A stretch of 64,000 nucleotides of DNA from JBFAPK01 sp040676675 (GCF_040676675.1 NZ_JBFAPK010000016.1:103270-167269), one strand, 5' to 3'. Positions 36,944 through 45,605 are shown, counted from the stretch's first letter. Program-made: numbers and translations. The notes: a model not told the origin generated them from the sequence alone.

Positions 36944-36974
36944 TTGACCTTCACACCGATGTGAGACCTTACCG
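36944..36974 (+). promoter_or_regulatory. MerR-type promoter with central dyad
   Basis: TTGACC (-35, 36944-36949) and TTACCG (-10-like, 36969-36974) are separated by 19 bp, the over-long spacing that MerR activators correct by twisting DNA. The spacer contains TCACA-ccga-TGTGA, a perfect 5-bp dyad. It drives the SDR gene 40 bp downstream and probably overlaps the merR promoter. Confidence 0.75.
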
Positions 36975-37013
36975 TTCCGTCCGTCGCCGACGAACGGATG
37001 GAAGGAGCGGACG

Positions 37014-37673
37014 GTGCCGGGTGTGGTCGTCATCGGCGTGGGGCCGGGAATCGGACGGTCGGTCGGTCTGCGGTTCGCGCGGGACGGTCTGCCGGTCGCA
37101 CTCGTGGCGCGTACCAGGGTGGAGGTGCGCCGGGTCGCGCAGGAAATCACCGCGGCCGGCGGGCAGGCGCTCGCGCTGACCGCGGACACCACCGACGAGG
37201 GAGCGGTGCGTGCCGCCCTCGACGCGGCGGCGAGGGAATTCGGTCCGCCGGACGTGCTGGTCTACAACGCCGCCATCATTCAGCCCGACCGGATCGGTGA
37301 CCTCTCGGTGCGCGCCCACCAGGACGCCTGGGCCGTCAACGTGGTCGGCGCGATCACGGCGGCGGCCCACATCCTGCCGGGCATGGCGCGGCGCGGGCAC
37401 GGCACGTTCGTCGTCACCGGCGGCATGCCCGAGCCGAAGCCCGGGTACGTCTCCCTGTCCCTGGGCAAGGCCGGGGTACGGGCCCTGGTCACCCTGCTCG
37501 ACCAGGAGTACGGCCCGTTGGGCGTGCACGTCGCCACGGTGACGGTGGCCGGCGCCGTGGCACCGGGCACCCCATTCGACCCCGACGACATCGCCGAGCA
37601 CTACTGGCGGTTGCACACCCAGCCTCGGCGGCGGTGGCAGCGGGAGGTCGTCCACGACGCGCCGGAGGGCTGA
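37014..37673 (+). CDS. SDR-fold oxidoreductase with atypical active site
   Basis: This 219-residue short-chain dehydrogenase has the cofactor motif GVGPGIG near residue 8, VARTR after beta2 (NADP-like), and VLVYNAAIIQ as the NAG equivalent. The catalytic region reads VVTGGMPEPKPGYVSLSLGKAG. The Lys is present but no Tyr lies four residues before it; the Tyr is displaced to eight residues before. This matches a divergent SDR subfamily or an impaired active site. GAAGGAG precedes the GTG start. It is the probable target of the divergent MerR regulator. Confidence 0.8.
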   Translation: MPGVVVIGVGPGIGRSVGLRFARDGLPVALVARTRVEVRRVAQEITAAGGQALALTADTTDEGAVRAALDAAAREFGPPDVLVYNAAIIQPDRIGDLSVRAHQDAWAVNVVGAITAAAHILPGMARRGHGTFVVTGGMPEPKPGYVSLSLGKAGVRALVTLLDQEYGPLGVHVATVTVAGAVAPGTPFDPDDIAEHYWRLHTQPRRRWQREVVHDAPEG

Positions 37674-37735
37674 CGCCCGGCGGCGGATTGCCGCCCGCGT
37701 TGAACCTTTCCGGCGCCGGATCCGAACTACTGGAC

Positions 37736-37767
37736 GGGTCCCGGCCGGTGCTGGCCGGCCGGGACCC
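37736..37767 (+). terminator. Stem-loop terminator after SDR
   Basis: GGGTCCCGGCCGG (37736-37748) pairs perfectly with CCGGCCGGGACCC (37755-37767) around a 6-nt loop, about 60 bp after the SDR stop. Confidence 0.7.
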
Positions 37768-37848
37768 GACGCCGGACGGCGGGACGCGTGGTCATCGCGG
37801 GCCGCCCGCCGCCGGCCGGTCGGGTGCGGTGAGCGGAGGGGACAACGG

Positions 37849-38691
37849 GTGGTAGTGATCCGGATGGTGACGCGGGGCGTGGCCGCGCTCGGCCTCGGCC
37901 TGGTCGCGGCGGTGGGCGACACCGGTACGGCGTCGGCGGACGTCAGCATCACGCCGACCCAGGCGGTACGCGGCGACGCCGCGGAGCTGACCCTGCGGGT
38001 GACCGGCGACCGGGACGGCGCGTACACCAGGCAGATCGAACTGCGGTTCCCGGCCGAGACCCCGATCGCCGAGGTCTATCCGATGTCGGTGCCGGACTGG
38101 GCGCCGAAGATCACCAATCGCGCCGTCGACCAGCCGCTCAACGGCGTGCACCACGGCACGACCACGCAGGTGGTCTCAGCGATCACCTGGCTGCGGGTCA
38201 CCCCGGCCGGGCCGTCCGACACCGCCGAACTGCGGGTGTCGCTGGGCCCGCTGCCCGACACGGACCGGTTGCCGCTCGGCGTCGTGCAGACGTACTCGGA
38301 CGGCACCGTGGTCGACTGGACGGCGGTACCCGGCACGGGGGCGGCGGGTCGGGCCGCACCGGTGTTGACGCTGGTGGCGCCGGACGCCGCGCAGGCGCCC
38401 GCCGCCGACGACGCGCCGGAGGCCGCACCGGCCGAGGGGTCCCGGCTCGACGGCGGGTTGCTCGGCGGGATCGCCTTCGGGGTGGTGCTCGGCGCCGTTC
38501 TCGTGCTGCTGCTGCGCCGCCGCCGCGAGGAGCCGGCCCCGCCAGCCGGCGCCCCCGCCGCGCCCGAGCCGCCCGCCGAGACCGACGACACCGCCCCCGG
38601 CGAGGCCGCCGACGCTCCCGCCCCCGGCGAGCCCGCCGCCGAACGCGTGCCCGCGACCGCGTCGCGCCGCGCCTGGCGCCTGCGCGAGTAA
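37849..38691 (+). CDS. DUF1775 (YcnI-like) membrane-anchored exported protein
   Basis: This 280-residue protein has an N-terminal signal peptide (cleavage near TASA-DV). A DUF1775 domain (about 30-170) follows, with FPAETPIAEVYPMSVPDWAP, AITWLRVTPAGPSDTAELRVSLGPLP and VDWTAVPGTG. The TM helix near residues 205-227 (LLGGIAFGVVLGAVLVLLL) is followed by an Arg stop-transfer and an Ala/Pro/Glu-rich tail. YcnI proteins bind copper through the His at the mature N-terminus; here that position appears to be Asp (ADVSITP). A GGAGGGG precedes the GTG start. No copper gene is adjacent. Confidence 0.85.
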   Translation: MVVIRMVTRGVAALGLGLVAAVGDTGTASADVSITPTQAVRGDAAELTLRVTGDRDGAYTRQIELRFPAETPIAEVYPMSVPDWAPKITNRAVDQPLNGVHHGTTTQVVSAITWLRVTPAGPSDTAELRVSLGPLPDTDRLPLGVVQTYSDGTVVDWTAVPGTGAAGRAAPVLTLVAPDAAQAPAADDAPEAAPAEGSRLDGGLLGGIAFGVVLGAVLVLLLRRRREEPAPPAGAPAAPEPPAETDDTAPGEAADAPAPGEPAAERVPATASRRAWRLRE

Positions 38692-38722
38692 CGCCCCGGG
38701 CGGGGCGGCGGGCGCGGGGCGT
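38691..38722. terminator. Weak bidirectional terminator
   Basis: ACGCCCC (38691-38697) and GGGGCGT (38716-38722) can pair between the convergent DUF1775 and DUF2264 genes. Each arm overlaps one stop codon. The stem is short and other GC pairings compete. Confidence 0.4.
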
Positions 38723-40602
38723 CAGGCGAGGCCGGCGGCCCGGTCCCGGAGCGCGGCCAGCGTCGCCTCGCTCGGCGGAGCGGGCCGAGTGCCGAGGTAG
38801 ACCGCACAGGCGAGCCGGTGCTCGCCGGGGGCGTGCCGGCCGCGTAGCGTCGGCAGCACCGTACGCGGGTGCAGCACGTTCGTACCGGCCAGGGGAGCGA
38901 CCAGCTCGCCCTCGCGGGCGCCGTCGAGATCGACGACGAGGCTGCTCCACCCCTGCGCGGCGGCGGCGCAGACGCCGGCGGCACCGCTGTCGCCCAGCGC
39001 CGCCGGGTCCTGGCCCCGCTCGGTCCAGGGCAGGCAGAACCCGCCCTCGGCGGTCTCCAGGGTCCGGCCGGTCACCAGCCGGTGCACCCGCAGGTGCCAC
39101 CCGTCGTCGTGCGGCGCCAGCCACGTCTCGACGGTCACATCCGGCCAGGGCGACCAGCGGGCGAAGACGACATGGTCGCGTACCTCGGCGAGGTCGACCT
39201 CCTCGCGGGGGCGCCACCGCCGCCCGTCGTCGTCGCTGAGCGCCAGCATGCTGTCGAAGGCCCCGGCGCCGAGGCTGCGGTCACCGGACGCGATGCTGAA
39301 ACCGGCCCGGGTGGAGTAGGCGAACTTCGCGTACTTCGCCGCGCCGCCGCGCGCCCAGTCCCGCCACCCCTGCCCGTTGAGCAGCAGCACGTCCCCGTCG
39401 TGCCGGACGAGCACGGCCCGCGCCGCCGGCTGCGGGCTGACCGTCCGCAGCGGCCGGTCGCCGGCCGGCCGCTCGGCGCCCGGCACCGGCCGCTCGGCAC
39501 CCGCCGCCGGCTCCGGTGACGCCGGCTCGGGTGACGCCGGCTCGGGCGTCGCCGTCCAGAAGGGATGGTCCGCGGGCAGTGCCAGCGGCAGGAAGAACTT
39601 CGTCGACCAGTATGGCGACCCGGCGCCCAGGTACTGCTCCACCACGGCGCTGTTGGGGTACCGGTAGCCGACGGTGAGCAGTCCGTCCTCGCCGGCGACC
39701 GGCTGGCGCCACCACCACGCCAGGTGCCGGCCGGCGATGCCCCGCGTCCGCTCGTACGGCGGCACGGCCAGCCCGGCGTAGGCCAGCCCGCCCCAAAAGG
39801 CGCCCTGGGCGAAGCGGTAGCCGAGGCTGCGTCCGTACGGCACGGCGGAGCCGTCCGCGGCGAACCAGTGCTGGAACTGCTCGGCGAACTCCACGGCGCG
39901 ACCGGTGAGCCGCCGCGCGCGCTCCGGCTCCAGCGCCCCCGCGCCGGCCAGCACCAGCGCGTACCAGTGCAGCGCGAACGGGTTGTAGTAGTCCCGCCCG
40001 CCCTCGTCGCCGTCGGCGTACCAGCCGTCGGTGAGGGCGAACCGCTCGATCCGGTCGAGGTGCGCCCGCCGGGTCGCCCGGTCGGTGGCGATGCCCAGCC
40101 GTTCCAGCCCGAACCCCGCCAGCACCGGGAAGAAGTGCCAGTTGTTGTCGTGCGGGGTGGACTCGGTGGCGGCGCGCAGCCAGTTGGCCACGGCGTCGCG
40201 CTGCGGGCCGGTCAGCGGGTCCCACAGCTCGTGCGGCGCGAGCCCCACCGCGTAGCCGATCGCGGCCGACTCGACCAGCCGCTGCCCGACCGGTGGCCCG
40301 GCGTACCAGGGGTGGGTCGGGTCCAGGGCCGCCGGGAGCGCCTGCCGTACCTCGTCCCACTGCTGGTCCGCGCGGCCGCCGGCGGCCGCGTCCGCGGCCA
40401 GGCCCCACAGCGGCCGGGCCACCAGCTCCAACCAGGTGGCGCCGGGGTCGTTGGAGGAGGGGTCGGCGGGTTGCCGGTCCGGCCCGAGCGCGGCGAGCCG
40501 GGTCGCCGGGGCGGTGACCGCGAGCAGCGCCCGGCGCCAGCCCGCCCGGGTGTCGGTGAGGTCGTCGGGGAAGGATCCGTGGAGTTGGGTGAGCGTGGAC
40601 AC
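38722..40602 (-). CDS. DUF2264-family protein (carbohydrate-locus associated)
   Basis: This 626-residue protein has no signal peptide. Its N-terminal half is (alpha/alpha)-barrel-like, with WLELVARPLWGLAADAAAGG, NNWHFFPVLAGFGLERLG, YADGDEGGRDYYNPFALHWYALVLA and YGRSLGYRFAQGAFWGGLA. The C-terminal part is beta-rich. A repeated Pro-Glu-Pro-Ala-Ser linker lies near residues 355-370. The pattern fits DUF2264, proteins found in polysaccharide-utilisation loci and structurally like glycan hydrolases or lyases; activity is unproven. The GTG start at 40602 was set by family length. It is divergent from LacI, with an operator-like palindrome 23 bp upstream. Confidence 0.8.
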   Translation of the reverse strand: MSTLTQLHGSFPDDLTDTRAGWRRALLAVTAPATRLAALGPDRQPADPSSNDPGATWLELVARPLWGLAADAAAGGRADQQWDEVRQALPAALDPTHPWYAGPPVGQRLVESAAIGYAVGLAPHELWDPLTGPQRDAVANWLRAATESTPHDNNWHFFPVLAGFGLERLGIATDRATRRAHLDRIERFALTDGWYADGDEGGRDYYNPFALHWYALVLAGAGALEPERARRLTGRAVEFAEQFQHWFAADGSAVPYGRSLGYRFAQGAFWGGLAYAGLAVPPYERTRGIAGRHLAWWWRQPVAGEDGLLTVGYRYPNSAVVEQYLGAGSPYWSTKFFLPLALPADHPFWTATPEPASPEPASPEPAAGAERPVPGAERPAGDRPLRTVSPQPAARAVLVRHDGDVLLLNGQGWRDWARGGAAKYAKFAYSTRAGFSIASGDRSLGAGAFDSMLALSDDDGRRWRPREEVDLAEVRDHVVFARWSPWPDVTVETWLAPHDDGWHLRVHRLVTGRTLETAEGGFCLPWTERGQDPAALGDSGAAGVCAAAAQGWSSLVVDLDGAREGELVAPLAGTNVLHPRTVLPTLRGRHAPGEHRLACAVYLGTRPAPPSEATLAALRDRAAGLA

Positions 40603-40624
40603 CCCAGGCAGCGTACCGGGTATG

Positions 40625-40636
40625 GTAAAGCTTTTC
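40625..40636. promoter_or_regulatory. Candidate LacI operator A
   Basis: GTAAAGCTTTTC is a near-perfect palindrome in the DUF2264/lacI divergent region. The 10-mer AAAGCTTTTC recurs in front of the CUT1 importer operon (45596-45605). Confidence 0.6.
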
Positions 40637-40695
40637 ACGCGACGTTTCTGCGACACTGGGCGCGCGACGTGGGCGCGACGACGACGAGGTGCGGA

Positions 40696-41736
40696 TTGAA
40701 CAAACGGCCGAGCATCAAGGACGTGGCGGCGCGGGCCGGCGTCTCGATGGCCACCGTCTCCCGGGTGCTCTCCGGCGACTACCCGGTGGCGGAGGAGACC
40801 CGGGCGCGGGTCCAGCGGGCCGTACGCGACCTCGACTACGTGGTGAACGCCCACGCCCGCGCGCTGCACGGCGCGACCTCGAAGATCGTCGCACTGCTCG
40901 TGGCCGAGGTGACGACGTCGTTCTTCGCCCGCATCGCCGCCGGCGTCGAGGAGCAGGCGACCGAGGCCCACCGGCTCTGCCTGGTCTGCACCACCCACAC
41001 CGACCCGGACCGCGAACTCGAGGTGGTCCGCCTGATGCGCGAGCAGCGGGCGGACGCGGTCATCCTCGCCGGTGGTGTGATCGAGAACGACGACTACCGG
41101 GCCCGGATGCGGCGCTACGCGCAGGGGCTGGAGGACGCCGGCAGCCGGCTGGTCCTCTGCGCCCGGCCGTCGCTCGGGCCGGACTTTCCCGCGATCACGG
41201 TGGAGTACGAGAACGTCGGCGGGGCGCACGCCGCCACCACCCACCTGCTCACGGCCGGCCACCGCCGGATCCTCATGCTGGCCGGTCCGGTCGGGCTGAC
41301 CACCTCGGACCAGCGCGTCGAGGGGTACCGGTCGGCCTTCGCGGCGTACGGGCTGCCGGTCGACCCGGCGCTGATCAGCCACGGACCATGGGGGCGGCAC
41401 GAGGGCCACGCCCGGATGCGCGCGCTGCTGGCGGGAGGGCTCGACTTCACGGCGGTCTTCGCCGGCAACGACGGCGCGGCGGCGGGTGCGCTGGCCGCGC
41501 TGCGGGAGGCCGGCCGGAGCGTACCGGAGGACGTCTCGATAGTCGGCTACGACGACGTGCCGAACGCCCCGGACTTCAACCCGCCGCTGACCACGGTACG
41601 GGTGCCGCAGGAGGAGTTGGGACGCACCGCCGTGCAGTTGGCCCTGCGGCGCGGGGCCGGGTCGTCCGGGCGCGAGCACGTGATGCTCGGTACCCACCTG
41701 GTGATCCGCGACTCGGTCCGCCCGCCCGCGCGCTGA
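40696..41736 (+). CDS. LacI-family transcriptional regulator (CUT1/DUF2264 locus)
   Basis: This 346-residue LacI protein has HTH PSIKDVAARAGVSMATVSRVLS and hinge VVNAHARALHGATS. The effector core has VALLVAEVTTSFFARIAAGV, VTVEYENVGGAHAATTHLL and VSIVGYDDVPNAPDFNPPLTTVRVP. A TTG start was chosen because GAGGT lies seven bases upstream and the HTH begins at once; no ATG fits. It sits between DUF2264 and the importer operon. The shared AAAGCTTTTC palindrome in both promoter regions makes it their likely common repressor. Confidence 0.88.
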   Translation: MNKRPSIKDVAARAGVSMATVSRVLSGDYPVAEETRARVQRAVRDLDYVVNAHARALHGATSKIVALLVAEVTTSFFARIAAGVEEQATEAHRLCLVCTTHTDPDRELEVVRLMREQRADAVILAGGVIENDDYRARMRRYAQGLEDAGSRLVLCARPSLGPDFPAITVEYENVGGAHAATTHLLTAGHRRILMLAGPVGLTTSDQRVEGYRSAFAAYGLPVDPALISHGPWGRHEGHARMRALLAGGLDFTAVFAGNDGAAAGALAALREAGRSVPEDVSIVGYDDVPNAPDFNPPLTTVRVPQEELGRTAVQLALRRGAGSSGREHVMLGTHLVIRDSVRPPAR

Positions 41737-41796
41737 ACCGCGCCACCGGCTCGTCCCGCCGCCTCGGGGCGCGGTACGACCGGCCGGGCCGACACG

Positions 41797-41835
41797 GATC
41801 AGGCGGATCGCCCCGCCGGGGCGATCCGCCTGATC
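41797..41835. terminator. Bidirectional terminator with an 18-bp perfect stem
   Basis: Arms 41797-41814 (GATCAGGCGGATCGCCCC) and 41818-41835 are perfect complements with a 3-nt loop. They lie between the convergent lacI and solute-binding-protein genes. This is the longest perfect terminator-like stem I found in the window. Confidence 0.8.
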
Positions 41836-41841
41836 AGCGGG

Positions 41842-43494
41842 TCAGCCCGCGTACTCCTTGGCGTACTCCTCGGCCATCTTGTCGCCGCCGTCGGCACGCC
41901 ACTTCTTGACCACGGCCTCCCAGCTCTCCAGCGGCTCGCGGCCGGTGATGATGGCGTTGATGCCGTCGTTGAGGGCCTTGTCGAGGGTGGTCCGGCTGCG
42001 GTTGGCGGTGTCCGAGACCAGGCCGGTGGAGGGGTTGCGCACGGCCGTCGGTACGACCTTGGTCTCCCAGGCGTGCAGCCGCTTCACCGACTCGGCGTCC
42101 ACGCCGGCGAAGTAGAGCACCCGGGGCGCCTCGGCCAGGTAGCCGATCGGCAGGTTGACGACGTTCTCGCCACCGGTCCAGAGCGCGGTCGGCTTCGGCG
42201 TACCGTCGGCGTCGCGGGTGAAGTGGGTACCCTCCACGCCGAAGTGGGTGAGCTCGTACTCCTTGGTGCCGAACGGCGCGGCGAGGAAGTCCAGCACCCG
42301 CAGCAGCATCTGGATCCGCTCGGTCGGCGCCTTCTTCAGCACCGTGTAGCCGAACGCGCCGGTACCGGCGAAGACGGTCCCGCCCGCCCCGCCCGCCTTG
42401 TACGGCAGCGCGAGGTCGACCGCGTACGCGCCCTTGACGCTGGTCACCGCCGGGGCGAACGCGGCCAGCCCGTCGGTCATGCTCTTGAGCGTGCCGTTGT
42501 AGAAGTACGTCTTCATGTCGACCACGCTGATCGACATCGTGTCCGGGTAGTAGCCGCCGGCGGCGAAGAGGTCCCGGGTGAAGGCCAGCGCCTCCTTGAA
42601 CTCGGGCAGCGTCTCCGAGCGGACGAACTTGCCGCCCTCGACCCGCCAGTCGTTCGGCAGGCCGAACGAGCCGGCGTGGTACTGGCGCAGGCCGAACTGG
42701 TTCGCCTTGTTGGCACCCATGCCGTACTGCTTGTTCTTGCTCATCGCCTTGATGGCGGTGGCGAAGTCGTCCTTGGACCAGGCCGCGTCGTTGGCGCCGG
42801 CGGCCGTGAAGGCGTCCCGGTTGATGAACATCGACCAGCCGGGGAGCGGGCGCTCCAGCGGGATGCCGAAGATCCGGCCCTTGATCCGGCCCATCCCCTC
42901 CCAGGTGTACGGCGGCAGGTTCGCCAGGTTCGGGTACTCCTTGATCTTGTCGCCGCTGAGCAGGTCGGAGAGGTCGGCGCACTTGGTGGAGACGAACTCC
43001 TGCTCCCGGGGGAGCCGGTGGCCGCCGCCGATGCTGATGATGTCCGGCAGGTCGTCGCCGGCGGTCAGCGTCGCCATCTTCGCGTCGAAGTCCGCGTCCG
43101 GCACGAGGATCAGCTCCAGGTCGATGCCGAGCGCCTCGTTGATCGCCTTCCAGAGCCTGTTCTGCTCGGCCGGCTTCGGCGGCGTGCCGTACGTGATCGC
43201 GACGGCCTTGACCTTCGAGCCGTCGCCCGGCTTCGCCTTGACCGCGTTGACCAGGTTGCTCGGGTATTTCGTGTAGCCCGGCTGCACGCCCTCGGCCGTG
43301 CCGGGCAGGTCCGGCGCCGGCCCGGCGAAGGGCTGGTACGTCGGCCAGGGCACCTTGTCCGTGCCGGCGTTGCCGACCGAACCACCGCTGCCCTCGCCGC
43401 AGGCGGTGAGCAGGGACGGGGCCGCGACGGCGGTGGCGCCCAGGCCGATCGCCTTGAGCAGCGACCGGCGGGAGAGTTCGGGTAGGTGGCTCAT
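41842..43494 (-). CDS. CUT1-type sugar ABC solute-binding lipoprotein (LplA-like)
   Basis: This 550-residue SBP has a leader combining a Tat-like SRRSLLKAIG and a lipobox ending LLTAC. The mature protein resembles large LplA/LipO-type binding proteins: AKMATLTAGDDLPDIISIGGG, FGIPLERPLPGWSMFINRDAF, FAAGGYYPDTMSIS and FLAAPFGTKEYELTHFGVEG. These bind oligosaccharides of plant or bacterial polysaccharides. It is the last gene of the three-gene importer operon. No importer ATPase is encoded nearby, as is usual for CUT1 systems that share an MsiK-type ATPase. Confidence 0.88.
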   Translation of the reverse strand: MSHLPELSRRSLLKAIGLGATAVAAPSLLTACGEGSGGSVGNAGTDKVPWPTYQPFAGPAPDLPGTAEGVQPGYTKYPSNLVNAVKAKPGDGSKVKAVAITYGTPPKPAEQNRLWKAINEALGIDLELILVPDADFDAKMATLTAGDDLPDIISIGGGHRLPREQEFVSTKCADLSDLLSGDKIKEYPNLANLPPYTWEGMGRIKGRIFGIPLERPLPGWSMFINRDAFTAAGANDAAWSKDDFATAIKAMSKNKQYGMGANKANQFGLRQYHAGSFGLPNDWRVEGGKFVRSETLPEFKEALAFTRDLFAAGGYYPDTMSISVVDMKTYFYNGTLKSMTDGLAAFAPAVTSVKGAYAVDLALPYKAGGAGGTVFAGTGAFGYTVLKKAPTERIQMLLRVLDFLAAPFGTKEYELTHFGVEGTHFTRDADGTPKPTALWTGGENVVNLPIGYLAEAPRVLYFAGVDAESVKRLHAWETKVVPTAVRNPSTGLVSDTANRSRTTLDKALNDGINAIITGREPLESWEAVVKKWRADGGDKMAEEYAKEYAG

Positions 43495-43570
43495 CGGAGG
43501 GGGATCCTTTCGGGCGGGGTGGTGCGGTGTGGGCGGCCCGGGTGCGGGGACAGCGCGTGGCCGGCGCCGA

Positions 43571-44494
43571 TCAGCTCTTGATCGCGCCGCTGAGCACGCC
43601 CTTGACGAAGTAGCGCTGGAGGAAGGGGTAGACCAGCACGATCGGGATGGTGGCGAGCACCACCACCGCCATCTGCACGGTCTGCGGGGCCGACATCAGT
43701 CCCGCCTCGCCGCTGGACGGGTCGGCGAGCTGCCCGCCGGCCAGCACGTACGTGCGCAGCACGAGCTGGAGCGGCCACTTCGTCGGGGTGTCGATGTAGA
43801 TCATGGCGTTGAACCACGAGTTCCAGTACGAGACCGCGTAGAAGAGCCCGATGACCGCGAGCACCGCGCGGGAGAGCGGGATCGTGATCCGCCACAGCAT
43901 CGACCACTCGGACGCGCCGTCGAGCCGGGCCGCCTCGTACAGCTCCGATGGCAGCGACTGGAAGAACCCGCGCATCACCACCAGGTTGAACGTGTTGACC
44001 AGCACCGGGGCGATCAGCGCGCCGTACGAGTCGAGCAGGCCGAGCTGCTTGACCACCAGGTACGCGGGGATCATGCCGGGCGGGAAGAGGAACGTGAAGA
44101 GCACCAGCAGCATGACCGGCTTGCCGCCGAAGACGCCCGGCCGGCTCAGCGCGTACGCCAGCAGCACCGTGGCGCCGAGGCTGCACGCGGTACCGACCAG
44201 GGTCACCCCGACGCTGACCAGCGTGGCCCGGCCGACCACCCCGCCGGAGAGGATCTCGGCGTAGGCGGCGAACGAGGGGTGCTCGGGCCAGAGCACCCAG
44301 CCGCCGTTGGCGACCACGTCCGCCGGATCGGCGAGGCTGGTCGAGACGACCACCAGGAACGGTACGAAGACGAGCACGAGCACGACGACGACCGCCACCG
44401 CCTTGGCGCCGCTGGTCAGCGGGTGTGGCCGCTCCTGCCAGGCCGGGCGGACCGGCGGGCGGCGGCGAGCACGCGAGCGCGACAGCCCGGTCAT
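43571..44494 (-). CDS. CUT1 ABC permease (LplC-like)
   Basis: This 307-residue permease has about six TM helices. The EAA coupling motif is LPSELYEAARLDGASEWSMLWRITIPLSRAVLA, and FPPGMIPAYLVVKQLGLLDS and YWNSWFNAMIYIDTPTKWPLQLVLR are typical of LplC. ATG overlaps the stop of the partner permease (ATGA). The partner is transcribed first, so the order is LplB-like, LplC-like, SBP. Confidence 0.9.
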   Translation of the reverse strand: MTGLSRSRARRRPPVRPAWQERPHPLTSGAKAVAVVVVLVLVFVPFLVVVSTSLADPADVVANGGWVLWPEHPSFAAYAEILSGGVVGRATLVSVGVTLVGTACSLGATVLLAYALSRPGVFGGKPVMLLVLFTFLFPPGMIPAYLVVKQLGLLDSYGALIAPVLVNTFNLVVMRGFFQSLPSELYEAARLDGASEWSMLWRITIPLSRAVLAVIGLFYAVSYWNSWFNAMIYIDTPTKWPLQLVLRTYVLAGGQLADPSSGEAGLMSAPQTVQMAVVVLATIPIVLVYPFLQRYFVKGVLSGAIKS

Positions 44495-45495
44495 CGGTAC
44501 ACCCCTGACTCGCCGAGGCGGTGAGAGATCTTGTTGGCCGCGTAGACCAGGACCACGCCGACCAGCCCCTTGAAGAGGCCGGCCGCGGCGGCGAAACCGA
44601 AGTCGCCGCCCTGGATGCCGCGGAAGTAGACGAAGGTGTCGATGATCTCGGCGGCCCGGGCGCCGACCGCGTCGCGTTGCAGCAGGATCTGTTCGAACCC
44701 GACCGAGAGGATCTCGCCGAGGCGCAGCACCAGCAGCAGCACGATGACCGGGCGCAGGGCCGGCAGGGTGACGTGCCAGAAGCGGCGCCACGGGCCGGCG
44801 CCGTCGATCGCCGCGGCCTCGTACATCTGCTCGTCCACCTGGGCGAGCGCGGCCAGGAAGATGATGGTGCCCCAGCCGGTGTCCTTCCAGATCACCTGCG
44901 CGACCAGCATCGGCTTGAAGGCGTCCGGGTTGCCGAGGATGTGCACCGTGTGCAGCCCGTTGTCGGCGAGGAAGCCGTTGAGCACGCCGCTGGCACCGAG
45001 CATCTGCTGGAACAGCGCCACCACGATCACCCACGAGATGAAGTGCGGCAGGTAGACGGCGCTCTGCACGAAGCGCTTGATCCGGGTACGGGTCAGGCTG
45101 TGCAGCAGCAGCGCCAGCGCGAGCGGGGCGGGAAAGTAGAAGACCAGCTGCAGCAGCGAGATCTCCACCGTGTTCAGCGCCGCGTGCCAGAAGTCCCCGT
45201 CGCCGAAGAGGCGCTGGAAGTTCTCCAGGCCGATCCAGCGACTGCCGGTCAGGCCGAGGAAGGGCACGTAGTCCAGGAAGGCGAGCACGCTGCCGAAGAG
45301 CGCGCCGTAGTGGAAGATCGCGAAATAGAGCAGGCCGGGCACCATGAAGGCGAGCAGGATGCGGTCGCGCCGCCATCGCCGGGACCGCGACTCCCGGCGT
45401 GCTGCCCGGATCGCGCCGGGCGCGGCCGGAGACCCGGGCGGCGCCGGCGGGCGGGCCTCGGCCGTCCCCGGTCGGGTCTGCACGGACACGGTCAC
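44491..45495 (-). CDS. CUT1 ABC permease (LplB-like)
   Basis: This 334-residue permease has an Arg-rich cytoplasmic N-terminus and first TM LLAFMVPGLLYFAIFHYGAL. WIGLENFQRLFGDGDFWHAALNTV and the EAA motif QMYEAAAIDGAGPWRRFWHVTLPALRP follow. The annotated GTG is directly abutted by GAGGAG. The next in-frame GTG (45489) lies five bases beyond a GGAGG and may be the real start, shortening the protein by two residues. It is the first gene of the importer operon, with operator candidate B 100 bp upstream. Confidence 0.9.
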   Translation of the reverse strand: MTVSVQTRPGTAEARPPAPPGSPAAPGAIRAARRESRSRRWRRDRILLAFMVPGLLYFAIFHYGALFGSVLAFLDYVPFLGLTGSRWIGLENFQRLFGDGDFWHAALNTVEISLLQLVFYFPAPLALALLLHSLTRTRIKRFVQSAVYLPHFISWVIVVALFQQMLGASGVLNGFLADNGLHTVHILGNPDAFKPMLVAQVIWKDTGWGTIIFLAALAQVDEQMYEAAAIDGAGPWRRFWHVTLPALRPVIVLLLVLRLGEILSVGFEQILLQRDAVGARAAEIIDTFVYFRGIQGGDFGFAAAAGLFKGLVGVVLVYAANKISHRLGESGVYR

Positions 45496-45594
45496 CTCCT
45501 CGTCGGGGCGGAGCCGGTCCGCGGGCGCGGGCCGGCGCGTGGGTGGTTCGTCCCCAGGTGAAGTGGTTCAGGTCACTGGGTGGTGACCGAACCT

Positions 45595-45605
45595 AAAAGC
45601 TTTTC
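45595..45605. promoter_or_regulatory. Candidate LacI operator B
   Basis: AAAAGCTTTT (45595-45604) is a perfect palindrome followed by C. It shares AAAGCTTTTC with operator A at 40625. It lies in the divergent region of the CUT1 operon and the 2-hydroxyacid dehydrogenase gene. Confidence 0.6.
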
